Made by a program: the position numbers and the translations under genes. The notes under the pieces were generated by a model. That model searched no databases. It saw only the letters and a list, made by a program, of their open reading frames with translations, and was not told the origin of the DNA. From the NCBI GenBank assembly GCA_948440265.1, contig CAOJOK010000005.1, forward strand, positions 1 through 64,000: DNA of 64,000 nt. The letters run 5' to 3'. Numbering within the stretch: the stretch's first letter is position 1; every line of letters starts with the position of its first letter. Shown in pieces: positions 32,154-42,415 of this stretch. Origin of the DNA: an uncultured Clostridia bacterium. Lineage in GTDB: Bacteria > Bacillota > Clostridia > Christensenellales > Pumilibacteraceae.

Positions 32154-34652
32154 ATGGGATTTATCTTTAAAAAACTGTTCAGAGACATACGGCGCGGACT
32201 CGGGCAATTCATATCTATGATGTTGGTAATTGCCGTCGGCTGCTTCTTTTTGGCAGGTATGAGCGAAGCTTCGTACAATATCGACAAACTCGTGCAGGAT
32301 TATTATTCGGAGCAGAAACTTGCGCCCGTAACGGGCGGCTTTTTGGTAGCCACAGATGAAGCCGTGGAGCTTGTTTCGCGGCGTAACGGCGTAAATGCGG
32401 CGGCAGGAAGATATCAGTTCAATACGTTCTTCACTTACGGCGGCGGTTCGTCGAGAGTAGACGCCGTTGTAAACACGCTTACGGACGGTTTCAACGAGCC
32501 GTTAATTGTAAGCGGAAAAATGCCGTCGAACGACAGCGAATGTATTGTGGATTCGACCTTTGCAAAAGCCAATAATCTGCAGGTGGGAAGCAGTATCAGC
32601 TTGTTTCAACGCACGGCGGAAAAGGTGTATCTTTCCACAACGGACGGGAGTTTGGACCAAGACAAAGTAGACTATGAAAACTTTAACGTCGTGTATACTT
32701 CGCCGTCTTCGGTAAACGCGGAATACCGTGACCTTACCGTTTCGGGAACATTCATTTCGCCCGAGTATATATATAAAGTAAATACTGCCGACAGCTCTGC
32801 GGTTGCGGAGGAGTTTGCCTGCATATATGTCAACAGCGCGGATATGATTGCGCCGAAGATTTCCTTTTATATAAACAAACTGCCGTTTCCGTTTTTCACT
32901 CAAAACCGTGATGAGCTGGAAATCAAACTGTACAATCAGATACTTGTCGACAGTGCGGACGGCCTTGACGTATTCGACGTTTTCGACGACAATGTTCTCG
33001 ACACTGAAAACAAAATGGCAGGCATATATGTCGAAGCAATGTCCTATGTAAAGGAAGACGGCACGGCGTATAAGAACTTTGACGAAGCATACAGGCAGAT
33101 ACGCAATCTCGTCATAGTTTTGCCGCTGTTGTTTTTCCTTGTCGCGGCTGTCATAACGTTTATATCTCTCGGAAAAATAGTCGATAATCAGCGCACGCAG
33201 ATAGGCGTTATGCAGGCGGTCGGCATAAGCAAAGGCAAAGTCTATTTCGGGTATCTTATGTATGCTGGGTTTGCCGCGATATTCGGTTCTCTGCTCGGAG
33301 GTATAGCCGGCGCATTCTCCTTGCCGTACATATACTATCTCGCATTCGGGTCGCAGTTCATACTGCCGCCGTTCGAAATGGGTATAGGCATAGGCTGGGC
33401 GTCGCTCGGAGTGGCTGTGTCGCTTGCCGTAGCTTTGCTGTCTGCACTGATATCCTGTCATCGCACGCTCAAAGAAAATCCCGCGCAGTCTATGAGACCG
33501 AGAGCAGGCAAAAAAGTCAAACCGATTCTCATCGAAAGGTGGAAGGGGCTGTGGCAGAGATTTTCTTTCGGAACCAAAATGATTTTCCGCAACTTACTGC
33601 AGAATAAAATGCGCGTTCTGCTGTCGAGTATCGGTGTCATAGCAAGTATGGTTCTTCTCATAACGGGCGTGAATTTAAAGAGCAGAGTTTCGTACACCGT
33701 CAACGATTACTTGGGCAGAATAGGCTATGACGTGCAGATAACCGCTCAAAACGATATAGAAAATTTGGATGATTTCATTGCGGACCATCCGCAGATAGAG
33801 AGCGCCACGAAAGTGGTATCGGTAAACGCCACCGTATCGGCAAACGACGAGCGTTCGGACATACTGCAAATTCTCGTGCCGCACGACGGCAGTTTCGTCA
33901 ATCTGTATTCCGATTTCGAAAAGACGGAAAAAATCGAGTTGTCGCAGGACAGTCTTGTTCTGCCGCACTATCTTGCCGAAAAGCTGAACGTGCAAAAGGG
34001 CGATACCGTGACTGTTACGGCAGTCGGCTACGGCGCGGCGGAGCTGATTGTGACTGATATATCCTATCAATATCTATTGCCCAACGTCTATGCGGGAGAA
34101 AATCTCATTGAGAAAGTGTCCGCCGAAAACGTGACGGGTTTGGTATATGCCAAGCTGGCAAGCGGAACGAGTATAGAAGCAGGCGGAGAAATTAAGTCCG
34201 CGCTCGATAAAGAGGCGCTTCGAGCAAGGGCTTTGAAGATGTCCGAACTGCTCGACGTCTTTGTCGTCATAGTGGTAATCGGCGCGGCGGTGCTTGCCGT
34301 TACGGTTATTTATAACATTACGTCGATAAACGTTATGGAGCGTTCTCGGGAAATAGCCACACTGCTCGTGCTCGGATACAGAAAGGGGGAAACGGGTTGG
34401 CTGATTTTTGCCGAAAACATCGTGATAACCATACTCGGCTGTCTGATAGGACTGCCGCTCGGTTACGGAATGTTCTATTGGCTGGCGCAGATAACGTCGA
34501 GTATGAACGTCATAATACCCATAAATCTGCCTTTTCTTGTCGTGCTTATCTGCACCGTAGCCGTCTTTGCGTTCTCTATGCTTGCGACGCTTATGATGAC
34601 GCGGAAGATTTTGAAAATAGATATGGTGGAAGCATTGAAATCGGTGGAATAA
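32154..34652 (+). CDS. FtsX/MacB-type ABC transporter permease
   Basis: Two FtsX-like domains with large extracellular regions; adjacent to the ATPase. Confidence 0.92.
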   Translation: MGFIFKKLFRDIRRGLGQFISMMLVIAVGCFFLAGMSEASYNIDKLVQDYYSEQKLAPVTGGFLVATDEAVELVSRRNGVNAAAGRYQFNTFFTYGGGSSRVDAVVNTLTDGFNEPLIVSGKMPSNDSECIVDSTFAKANNLQVGSSISLFQRTAEKVYLSTTDGSLDQDKVDYENFNVVYTSPSSVNAEYRDLTVSGTFISPEYIYKVNTADSSAVAEEFACIYVNSADMIAPKISFYINKLPFPFFTQNRDELEIKLYNQILVDSADGLDVFDVFDDNVLDTENKMAGIYVEAMSYVKEDGTAYKNFDEAYRQIRNLVIVLPLLFFLVAAVITFISLGKIVDNQRTQIGVMQAVGISKGKVYFGYLMYAGFAAIFGSLLGGIAGAFSLPYIYYLAFGSQFILPPFEMGIGIGWASLGVAVSLAVALLSALISCHRTLKENPAQSMRPRAGKKVKPILIERWKGLWQRFSFGTKMIFRNLLQNKMRVLLSSIGVIASMVLLITGVNLKSRVSYTVNDYLGRIGYDVQITAQNDIENLDDFIADHPQIESATKVVSVNATVSANDERSDILQILVPHDGSFVNLYSDFEKTEKIELSQDSLVLPHYLAEKLNVQKGDTVTVTAVGYGAAELIVTDISYQYLLPNVYAGENLIEKVSAENVTGLVYAKLASGTSIEAGGEIKSALDKEALRARALKMSELLDVFVVIVVIGAAVLAVTVIYNITSINVMERSREIATLLVLGYRKGETGWLIFAENIVITILGCLIGLPLGYGMFYWLAQITSSMNVIIPINLPFLVVLICTVAVFAFSMLATLMMTRKILKIDMVEALKSVE

Positions 34653-34729
34653 TAAAGTCAAACGCTTGAAAAAAATCGCCTTTTGAAGTATAATATAACA
34701 ATAAACAATCAGATTACGGAGAAAGCGAA

Positions 34730-34990
34730 GTGTTTAAGATTTGGGCAAAAACGCTGGTGGGCGATAAGATAACGAACGACTATATGTATATAAACGGCGA
34801 CAAGTACGACGAACGGGAGTTCTCGTCGTATCTTATGGAGATATGCCACGAAATGGACATACCGACGCCTGTCATATTGAAGCACCACATACGCGGATTT
34901 CATTCGTTTAACATAACGACTTTCCGCACGGAAGATTTTGTCGAAAGCGTAGACTTCGATAAAATGGTATTGGAAAACGCCACCGTGTGA
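34730..34990 (+). CDS. Conserved hypothetical protein (86 aa)
   Basis: GTG start after cggagaaagcgaa; intact small ORF. Confidence 0.65.
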   Translation: MFKIWAKTLVGDKITNDYMYINGDKYDEREFSSYLMEICHEMDIPTPVILKHHIRGFHSFNITTFRTEDFVESVDFDKMVLENATV

Positions 34991-35093
34991 TTTTGCATAG
35001 TCCGCACAAAGCCCTGTGCAGGTGTGGTAATCGTTTGACTTTTTGCCGCTTTTCCGTTAAAATATAAAAAACCATTAAAGCGGAGAAGCGAAT

Positions 35094-37013
35094 ATGAATT
35101 TAGCCGAAAAAATAATAGCCGCACATCTCACCGAAGGCGAGATGAAAGCAGGCGAAGAAATAGCGATAAGAATCGACCAGACGCTGACGCAGGATTCCAC
35201 GGGAACAATGGCGTATTTGCAGTTCGAATCTATGAATTGCGACAAGGTAAAGACTATGCGTTCCGTGGCATATATAGACCATAATACGCTGCAGAGCGGT
35301 TTCGAGAACGCCGACGACCACGCGTACATACAGTCGGTTGCGCTGTCTCACGGCATATATGTCAGCAAGCCTGGTAACGGTATTTGTCATCAGGTTCATT
35401 TGGAGCGTTTCGGCGTTCCCGGATTGACGCTGCTCGGGTCGGACTCTCATACGCCGACGGGCGGCGGTATCGGTATGCTTGCAATCGGAGCAGGCGGTCT
35501 GGATGTCGCGGTGGCAATGAGCGGCGGCGCGCTGCATTTGACAATGCCGAAAATCGTCAAAGCGGAACTTAAAGGCAAACTGAAAAACAATGCGTCGGCA
35601 AAGGACGTCATACTCGAAGTGCTGCGCCTTTTGACGGTCAAGGGCGGAGTCGGCAAAATTATAGAATATTGCGGCGACGGCGTAAAGACGCTGACGGTGC
35701 CGGAGCGCGCCACGATAACGAATATGGGCGCCGAACTCGGCGCAACGACGTCGATTTTCCCGAGCGACGAACAGACGCTTGCTTTCTTGAAAGCGCAGGG
35801 CAGGGAGAGCGATTTTAAACCGCTTGCCGCAGATAAGGGCGCTCGGTACGACGAAGAAGTGACGATAAATCTTTCCGAACTGAAACCGCTTGCGGCCTGT
35901 CCCCATTCTCCCGACGCAGTAAAAAAAGTGAGCGAAATAGGCAAGATAAAAGTCGACCAGGTGTGCATAGGTTCCTGTACGAATTCTTCGTATGCGGATA
36001 TGATGAAGGTGGCGGCGATTTTAAAGGGTAAAAAAGTTTGCCCCGATACTTCTCTTACGATAAGCCCCGGCTCGCGGCAGGTGCTTACTATGCTTTCCAA
36101 GAGCGGCGCTCTTGCCGATATTCTCGACGCAGGCGCGAGAGTGCTGGAATGTGCGTGCGGTCCCTGTATCGGTATGGGGCAGTCCCCGAAAACCGACGCG
36201 GTATCCGTCAGAACCTTTAACCGTAATTTCTATGCGCGCACGGGCACTGCAAGCGCGAGCGTATATCTCGTCAGCCCCGAGACTGCGGCGTTTACCGCAA
36301 TCAACGGATATCTGACCGACCCGTCGGAAATGCCGCAGGTGAAAGAAATTGCTATGCCTGCAAGCTTTGCCGTGAACGACAATCTCATTTTGAAACCCGA
36401 CGATTTCAAGGACGTCAAAGTGGTGCGCGGACCGAATATAAAGCCGTTCCCGATAAATTCAGAGCTTAAGGAAAATGTGGACGGCGGCGTGCTCATCAAG
36501 TGCGAAGACAACATAACGACGGACCACATTATGCCGTCGAATGCCAAGCTTCTGCCGTACCGCTCCAATATTCCGTATCTGTCCGATTACTGTCTGAATC
36601 CCGTAGACCCGACTTTCTCGGAACGTGCAAAAGCCGCAGGCGGCGGATTTATTGTCGCAGGTTCCAATTACGGTCAGGGCTCCAGCCGCGAACACGCCGC
36701 ATTGGTGCCGCTGTATCTGAAAATCAAAGGCGTGATTGCAAAGAGCTTTGCGCGTATTCACCGCGACAATCTCATAAACAGCGGTATACTTCCGCTCGTA
36801 TTCGAAAATGCCGAAGATTACGGCAAAATCGATGCAGGCGATAAGCTTGTCATAGAAAACGCGAGAAAACAGATTGAAAGCGGAGAGATTATAGTTGTCG
36901 AAAATCGAACGAAAAAATATTCGTTTGAATGTAGGCTTTCTCTCACCGAAAGATTGAAAAAAGTAATACTTGCAGGCGGCGTGCTTGCTCTTGCGGGCAA
37001 AGGCGGAAAATAG
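35094..37013 (+). CDS. Aconitate hydratase
   Basis: LLGSDSHTPTGGGIGMLAIGAGGLDVAVAM, IGSCTNSSYADM, GSNYGQGSSREHAAL. Confidence 0.93.
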   Translation: MNLAEKIIAAHLTEGEMKAGEEIAIRIDQTLTQDSTGTMAYLQFESMNCDKVKTMRSVAYIDHNTLQSGFENADDHAYIQSVALSHGIYVSKPGNGICHQVHLERFGVPGLTLLGSDSHTPTGGGIGMLAIGAGGLDVAVAMSGGALHLTMPKIVKAELKGKLKNNASAKDVILEVLRLLTVKGGVGKIIEYCGDGVKTLTVPERATITNMGAELGATTSIFPSDEQTLAFLKAQGRESDFKPLAADKGARYDEEVTINLSELKPLAACPHSPDAVKKVSEIGKIKVDQVCIGSCTNSSYADMMKVAAILKGKKVCPDTSLTISPGSRQVLTMLSKSGALADILDAGARVLECACGPCIGMGQSPKTDAVSVRTFNRNFYARTGTASASVYLVSPETAAFTAINGYLTDPSEMPQVKEIAMPASFAVNDNLILKPDDFKDVKVVRGPNIKPFPINSELKENVDGGVLIKCEDNITTDHIMPSNAKLLPYRSNIPYLSDYCLNPVDPTFSERAKAAGGGFIVAGSNYGQGSSREHAALVPLYLKIKGVIAKSFARIHRDNLINSGILPLVFENAEDYGKIDAGDKLVIENARKQIESGEIIVVENRTKKYSFECRLSLTERLKKVILAGGVLALAGKGGK

Positions 37014-37021
37014 GAGCGGTT

Positions 37022-37510
37022 ATGAAAAAACTTCACTCGAAAATATTGGAAATACTGCAACACGATTGCAGAGTCAAGCCGAGCGAGATTGCGGTGATGT
37101 TGAGCGAGAGAGAAAGCGACGTTTCCGCGGCAATCGCGGAGTTGGAAAGAAGCGGCGTTATTTTAAAGTACGGCGTCATCGTGGACGAAGAAAAGCTCGA
37201 TAAAGACAGCGTGCAGGCTTTGATTGAAGTAAAGGTGGCGCCGAAGTCGGAAAAAGGTTTCGACGAAATTGCCGCGGATATCGGAAAATTCGATGAAGTG
37301 AAAAGCCTTTATCTTATGTCGGGCGCATACGATTTGTGTATAATTATAGAAGGCAGAACGTTGCGCGAAGTGGCGCTGTTCGTGAGCGAAAAACTGTCTC
37401 GGTTCGAATCCGTGCTTTCGACGGCAACGCACTTCATATTGAAGAAGTACAAAATCGACGGAGCAAGCATAACCGACGGCAGTTTGAAAAGGTTGGTAAT
37501 CCAGCCGTGA
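37022..37510 (+). CDS. Lrp/AsnC family transcriptional regulator
   Basis: N-terminal HTH, C-terminal RAM-like domain (KSLYLMSGAYDLCIIIEG). Confidence 0.9.
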   Translation: MKKLHSKILEILQHDCRVKPSEIAVMLSERESDVSAAIAELERSGVILKYGVIVDEEKLDKDSVQALIEVKVAPKSEKGFDEIAADIGKFDEVKSLYLMSGAYDLCIIIEGRTLREVALFVSEKLSRFESVLSTATHFILKKYKIDGASITDGSLKRLVIQP

Positions 37511-38694
37511 AAAAAGCAAAAGACAGATTGAATCCTGCCGTGTCGGGCATTAAGCCGAGCGGTATAAGAAAATTTTTCGACGTGGCGGCGGAAATTCCCG
37601 ACGCCATATCTCTCGGTGTGGGCGAGCCTGATTTCGTTACGCCGTGGAGCGTGCGCAACGCCGCGATACGCTCTTTGCAGCGCGGCTATACTTCGTATAC
37701 GTCAAACCGCGGACTTAAAGAACTGCGCGAGGAAATTGCCTACTATCTGTCGTCGAGATTCAATCTGCACTATGATTTCGAAAAAGAGATTTTCGTCACC
37801 GTCGGTGCGAGCGAAGCGATAGACATAGCTTTGCGCACGCTGGTGACGCAGGGCGACGGAGTGCTGGTTCCCGACCCGTCGTACGTCAGTTATGTCCCGG
37901 GAATAACGCTTGCTGGCGGCGTGCCGCAGCCGATAAAGACCGAAGCGGCGGACGATTTCAAACTTACCGCAAGGGCGCTGGAAAGCGCCGTAACGGACAA
38001 GAGCCGCGTGCTCATCTTTCCGTATCCGAATAATCCCACGGGCGCCGTTATGGGCAAAAAGGAAATCGACGAGATTGCAGCCGTCATAAAAAAGTACGAC
38101 CTGACGGTTATATCGGACGAGATATACGCCGAATTGACGTACGGCGAAAGACACGTTTCTCTCTGCGCAAGCGACGGTATGAAAGAACGGAGCGTGGTTA
38201 TAAGCGGCTTTTCCAAAGCCTTTGCTATGACGGGCTGGCGGCTTGGATATGTGGCGGCGCCGAAAGAGATAAGCGAAGCAATGCTTAAAGTACATCAATA
38301 CGTCATTATGTGCGCGCCCACGTTTTCCCAATACGCCGCGCTTTATGCGTTGCAGGAAGGACGTGCGGACGGATACCGCGACATAGAGTATATGCGCGAG
38401 CAGTACGATATGCGGAGAAAATATCTCGTGTCGGGTTTCAACAGAATGGGCTTAAAGTGCTTCGAGCCGCGCGGCGCTTTCTACGCTTTTCCCTGCGTTG
38501 AGAGCACTGGCTTGAGCGGAGAGAGCTTTGCGGAAAGACTGCTGAAAGAAAAACACGTCGCCGTTGTGCCCGGCGACGCGTTCGGGGAGAGTGGTCGCGA
38601 CTTTATCCGCTGTTCGTATGCCTGTTCGCTGTCACAGCTGAAAGAAGCGTTGGAAAGAATAGAGGAATTTACTCGCGGGCTTGCAAGATGTTGA
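37507..38694 (+). CDS. PLP-dependent aminotransferase (class I/II)
   Basis: GTG start overlapping the stop of the Lrp gene; FPYPNNPTGAVMG, SGFSKAFAMTGWRLGY. Confidence 0.93.
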   Translation: MKKAKDRLNPAVSGIKPSGIRKFFDVAAEIPDAISLGVGEPDFVTPWSVRNAAIRSLQRGYTSYTSNRGLKELREEIAYYLSSRFNLHYDFEKEIFVTVGASEAIDIALRTLVTQGDGVLVPDPSYVSYVPGITLAGGVPQPIKTEAADDFKLTARALESAVTDKSRVLIFPYPNNPTGAVMGKKEIDEIAAVIKKYDLTVISDEIYAELTYGERHVSLCASDGMKERSVVISGFSKAFAMTGWRLGYVAAPKEISEAMLKVHQYVIMCAPTFSQYAALYALQEGRADGYRDIEYMREQYDMRRKYLVSGFNRMGLKCFEPRGAFYAFPCVESTGLSGESFAERLLKEKHVAVVPGDAFGESGRDFIRCSYACSLSQLKEALERIEEFTRGLARC

Positions 38695-38781
38695 CATTTG
38701 CGTCAAAAAAGTTTATACTGAAAAAGTGCGTTTTTAAAAGCGCGGCTAAATAAAAAATCAAAAATCGAGAGGTTTATAAAT

Positions 38782-39246
38782 ATGGCAGAAATCGTTTTTA
38801 TGACGGCGGAAGGAAAGAAGAATTTGGAGGAACGCCTCGAATATCTCAAAGTGCACGGCAGAGCCGAAATGGCGGAAAAGATTCGCGTTGCCCGTGAGTT
38901 CGGCGACCTTTCCGAAAATGCGGAGTATGATATAGCAAAAGACGAGCAGGCGAAAATGGAAGCCGAGATAATAGAAATCGAAGCCAAACTCGCCAATGTT
39001 CAGATAATAGACGAAAAGACGCGCGGCGATAAAGTGGATATCGGCTGCAAGGTCAGAATCGCCGACGCGAAGGGTCGCGAAGACGAATATACGATTGTCG
39101 GCACGCACGAATCCAACCCTATGGAAAACCGCATAAGCAATGAATCTCCGATAGGCAAAGCAATGCTCGGCAAACGCAAGGGCGACGAGATTTTGGTAAA
39201 GACCGCGCGCGGAGAAGTTAGATATAAAATCATTAAGATAAACTGA
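38782..39246 (+). CDS. greA: Transcription elongation factor GreA
   Basis: RVAREFGDLSENAEYDIAKDEQ, NRISNESPIGKAMLGKRKGDE. Confidence 0.97.
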   Translation: MAEIVFMTAEGKKNLEERLEYLKVHGRAEMAEKIRVAREFGDLSENAEYDIAKDEQAKMEAEIIEIEAKLANVQIIDEKTRGDKVDIGCKVRIADAKGREDEYTIVGTHESNPMENRISNESPIGKAMLGKRKGDEILVKTARGEVRYKIIKIN

Positions 39247-39259
39247 CGGGAGTTACGGT

Positions 39260-40753
39260 ATGGCGGAAGAAAAAACAGTTACAGCCGAACAGCAGCAGGA
39301 CGAGGGGCAGATACGCGCCGTACGTCTGGCAAAGTTGGACGAGCTGGTTTCAAACGGACAAAATCCGTACGAACAGACTCGATATGTGGCCACGCATAAA
39401 TCGGCGGAGATTAAAGACAACGCGCAGAAGCTGGACGGGCAGACCGTCAAAATAGCAGGGCGCCTGATGTCCAAACGAATAATGGGCAAGGCGGGTTTTG
39501 CGCACGTTCTGGACGACGCGGGGCAGATACAGATATATTTGAAATCGGACAACCTCGGCGAACGCTATGCGGAAGTCAAACGCTATGATATAGGCGATAT
39601 CGTGGGCGTGGAAGGCGAAGTGTTCACGACGCACAAGGGTGAAATTTCCGTTGCCGTGAAAGACATAATTCTGCTGTCCAAATCGCTTTTGCCGCTGCCC
39701 GAAAAATGGCACGGACTTAAAGACAACGATTTGAGATACCGTCAGCGCTATGTCGATTTGATTGCCAATCCCGACGTGCGCGAAGTGTTCAAGAAGCGCG
39801 CCAAAATTATAAGCGCGATAAGAAAGACTCTCGACGAGAGAGACTTTGTGGAAGTGGAAACGCCCATACTCAACACGATTGCAGGCGGTGCGGCGGCGCG
39901 TCCGTTCGTCACTCACCACAATACTCTCAATCTCGATATGTATATGCGCATTGCGCCCGAGCTCTATCTCAAAAGACTGATAGTCGGCGGACTGGACAGG
40001 GTGTACGAGTTGGGACGTATGTTCAGAAACGAAGGTATGGACGTCAAGCATAATCCCGAGTTCACTATGGTAGAGATGTATCAGGCGTATGCCGATTATT
40101 ACGTGATGATGGAGCTGACGGAGCAGATTTACGAATCCGTGATAAAAGCTCTCGGTTGCGGAGAGAAGATAGTATATCAGGGTACGGAACTGAATTTCAA
40201 CCGCCCGTGGCAGCGTCTTACTATGAAAGACGCGGTCAAGAAATACGCAGGTCTCGACTTTTCGGGAATGGACTTCAAAAAGGCAAAAGCCGCGGCACAG
40301 AAAAAAGGCGTGGAGCTTGACGCGAAAGCCGACAGCGTGGGCAAGATATTGTACGCGACGTTCGACCAGCTTGTGGAAAAACAGCTCATACAGCCCACCT
40401 TTATTACGGAGTACCCCGTGGAAGTCAGTCCGCTTGCAAAGCGCGACAAAGACAATCCCGAAATGACGCACCGTTTCGAAGTGTTTATGAACGGTATGGA
40501 AATGGGCAACGCTTATTCGGAGCTTAACGACCCCATAGACCAAAAGGCGCGTTTCGAAGCGCAGGCAAAGCTCAAAAAAGCAGGCGACGAAGAAGCGCAG
40601 GACGCGGACTATGATTTCGTGACGGCGCTTGAATACGGTATGCCGCCGACGGGCGGTCTCGGACTCGGCGTGGACCGTATGGTAATGCTGTTTACCGATT
40701 GCGCGTCCATACGCGACGTGCTTCTGTTCCCGACGATGAAGCCGAAAAAGTGA
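39260..40753 (+). CDS. lysS: Lysyl-tRNA synthetase (class II)
   Basis: YRQRYVDLIANPDVR, FRNEGMDVKHNPEFTMVEMY, GLGLGVDRMVMLFT. Confidence 0.97.
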   Translation: MAEEKTVTAEQQQDEGQIRAVRLAKLDELVSNGQNPYEQTRYVATHKSAEIKDNAQKLDGQTVKIAGRLMSKRIMGKAGFAHVLDDAGQIQIYLKSDNLGERYAEVKRYDIGDIVGVEGEVFTTHKGEISVAVKDIILLSKSLLPLPEKWHGLKDNDLRYRQRYVDLIANPDVREVFKKRAKIISAIRKTLDERDFVEVETPILNTIAGGAAARPFVTHHNTLNLDMYMRIAPELYLKRLIVGGLDRVYELGRMFRNEGMDVKHNPEFTMVEMYQAYADYYVMMELTEQIYESVIKALGCGEKIVYQGTELNFNRPWQRLTMKDAVKKYAGLDFSGMDFKKAKAAAQKKGVELDAKADSVGKILYATFDQLVEKQLIQPTFITEYPVEVSPLAKRDKDNPEMTHRFEVFMNGMEMGNAYSELNDPIDQKARFEAQAKLKKAGDEEAQDADYDFVTALEYGMPPTGGLGLGVDRMVMLFTDCASIRDVLLFPTMKPKK

Positions 40754-41775
40754 GCATAGAATCCAAACTGAAAGAATATGCCGCTCTCGAAAAAAAACGC
40801 TGGCATACTCCGGGGCATAAGGGATGTCTTGATGCTCTTGATTTGACGGAGATAGGTCAAGACGGCGAAATTTTTCCGTCAGACGCCGTCGAGATTGCAC
40901 AGCGCCGCGCCGCACAGTTTTACGGCGCAAGGCATTGCCGCTTTCTCGTGAACGGTTCCAGCGGCGGAATAAAAGCCGCGGTGCTGGCTTGCGGCGGAGA
41001 TATAATAGCGCCTAAAAACAGACACCGCTGTGTGGACGAGGGCGCACGCTTGGGCGGAGTAAAAGTATTCGATATAGAAAGCGAAATGCTTTCCGACGGA
41101 CTTTATGCGCCGCCGACTGCGGAAGAAGTCTCGGCGGCTATGGAAAAGCATAAAAGCGCAAAAGCCGTCGTGATTGTCAGCCCCGATTATTACGGCGTTA
41201 CCGCCTGCACGGAAATAACAAAAGCCGTTCATTCGGCAGGTAAACTTCTGATTGCCGATTCTGCGCACGGAGCGCATTTTGCCGCCCGCCCCGACCTTTT
41301 TCCGAAAGGGTTTGCTTCGGTCGCGGACTTCTGCGTGATGAGCGCGCACAAGACGATGAACGCATACACGCAGAGTTCATATATGTGCATAAACAACGAC
41401 GACGTATTAGAGAGCGCGGACGAGTGTCTGAAACTGCTGGGGACGACAAGTCCGTCGTATATTCTGCTCGCCGGATTGGAAAACGCAATCGACTATGCCG
41501 AAAAAAACGCGGATAGATATGACGCGTTAAAGACGGCGGCGGAAGAATTCAAAAAGACAATAGTCTGCCGCAGAAGCGACGATTTCACGCGTATCGTCGT
41601 GGACGCCGCGGCGTACGGATTGACGGGACGCGGGCTTTTCGAAAGGCTGTATGAAAACGGGCATACGGCGGAAATGTTCGATAACAGGTTTGCGGTGTTC
41701 ATAGAGACGCTTGCGGACAGCCCCGAAGACATAGGCAGATTGAAAGAAAGTATTTTGAGGGTAACGAAACGATGA
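40750..41775 (+). CDS. Orn/Lys/Arg decarboxylase family PLP enzyme
   Basis: WHTPGHKG, LVNGSSGGIKAAVLA, DSAHGAHF, MSAHKTMNAYTQSS; GTG overlaps the lysS stop. Confidence 0.9.
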   Translation: MSIESKLKEYAALEKKRWHTPGHKGCLDALDLTEIGQDGEIFPSDAVEIAQRRAAQFYGARHCRFLVNGSSGGIKAAVLACGGDIIAPKNRHRCVDEGARLGGVKVFDIESEMLSDGLYAPPTAEEVSAAMEKHKSAKAVVIVSPDYYGVTACTEITKAVHSAGKLLIADSAHGAHFAARPDLFPKGFASVADFCVMSAHKTMNAYTQSSYMCINNDDVLESADECLKLLGTTSPSYILLAGLENAIDYAEKNADRYDALKTAAEEFKKTIVCRRSDDFTRIVVDAAAYGLTGRGLFERLYENGHTAEMFDNRFAVFIETLADSPEDIGRLKESILRVTKR

Positions 41776-42398
41776 ACGGTAAATTCGTAACGGTGGAAGG
41801 TTGCGACGGAGTGGGAAAGTCCACACAGGTGCGGCTTTTGAAAGAGAGATTGGAGCGTGAAGGCATAGACGCTGTTTTCACGCGCGAGCCGGGCGGTACG
41901 CCGATTGCCGAAAAGATACGCGGCATAATTCTCGATTCGGACAACTCCGAAATGGACGGACTGACCGAATTGTTTTTGTACGAAGCGTCGCGCCGTCAGC
42001 ATACGAAAGAGATAATCGAGCCTGCTTTGAGCAAAGGCAAGCTTGTCATTTGCGACCGCTATATAGATTCCACACTTGCCTATCAAGGCTACGGCAGGGG
42101 CTTGAATGTCGATATGATACGCAAGCTCAACGAGTGGGCAATGGGCGATGTGAAAATCGATTTGACGCTGTTTTTAAACGTGTCGTCGGAAGAAGGGTTT
42201 TCGAGAAAGGGCGGCGCAAGCCGAGAGGACAGACTGGAAAAAGAAAAGTCGGAGTTTTACGAGCGCATATACGACGGATTTTTGCGGATAGCGGAAAAAG
42301 AGAAAAGGTTTAAAAAAATCGACGCGTCGGGGGATAAGTTCTCCACGCACGAAAAACTGTATGCATATTTGAAAGACAACGGATATTTAAACCTATAG
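41772..42398 (+). CDS. tmk: Thymidylate kinase
   Basis: VTVEGCDGVGKSTQVRLL, TREPGGTPIAEKIR, DRYIDSTLAYQG. Confidence 0.97.
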   Translation: MNGKFVTVEGCDGVGKSTQVRLLKERLEREGIDAVFTREPGGTPIAEKIRGIILDSDNSEMDGLTELFLYEASRRQHTKEIIEPALSKGKLVICDRYIDSTLAYQGYGRGLNVDMIRKLNEWAMGDVKIDLTLFLNVSSEEGFSRKGGASREDRLEKEKSEFYERIYDGFLRIAEKEKRFKKIDASGDKFSTHEKLYAYLKDNGYLNL

Positions 42399-42415
42399 CG
42401 GAGAAACAGAGAACA

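Noticed and set aside
37336-37506. N-terminal extension of the aminotransferase ORF at 37336
   Set aside because: Overlaps the Lrp gene out of frame; the GTG at 37507 gives the family-typical N-terminus KAKDRLNPAVSGIKPSGIRKFFD.
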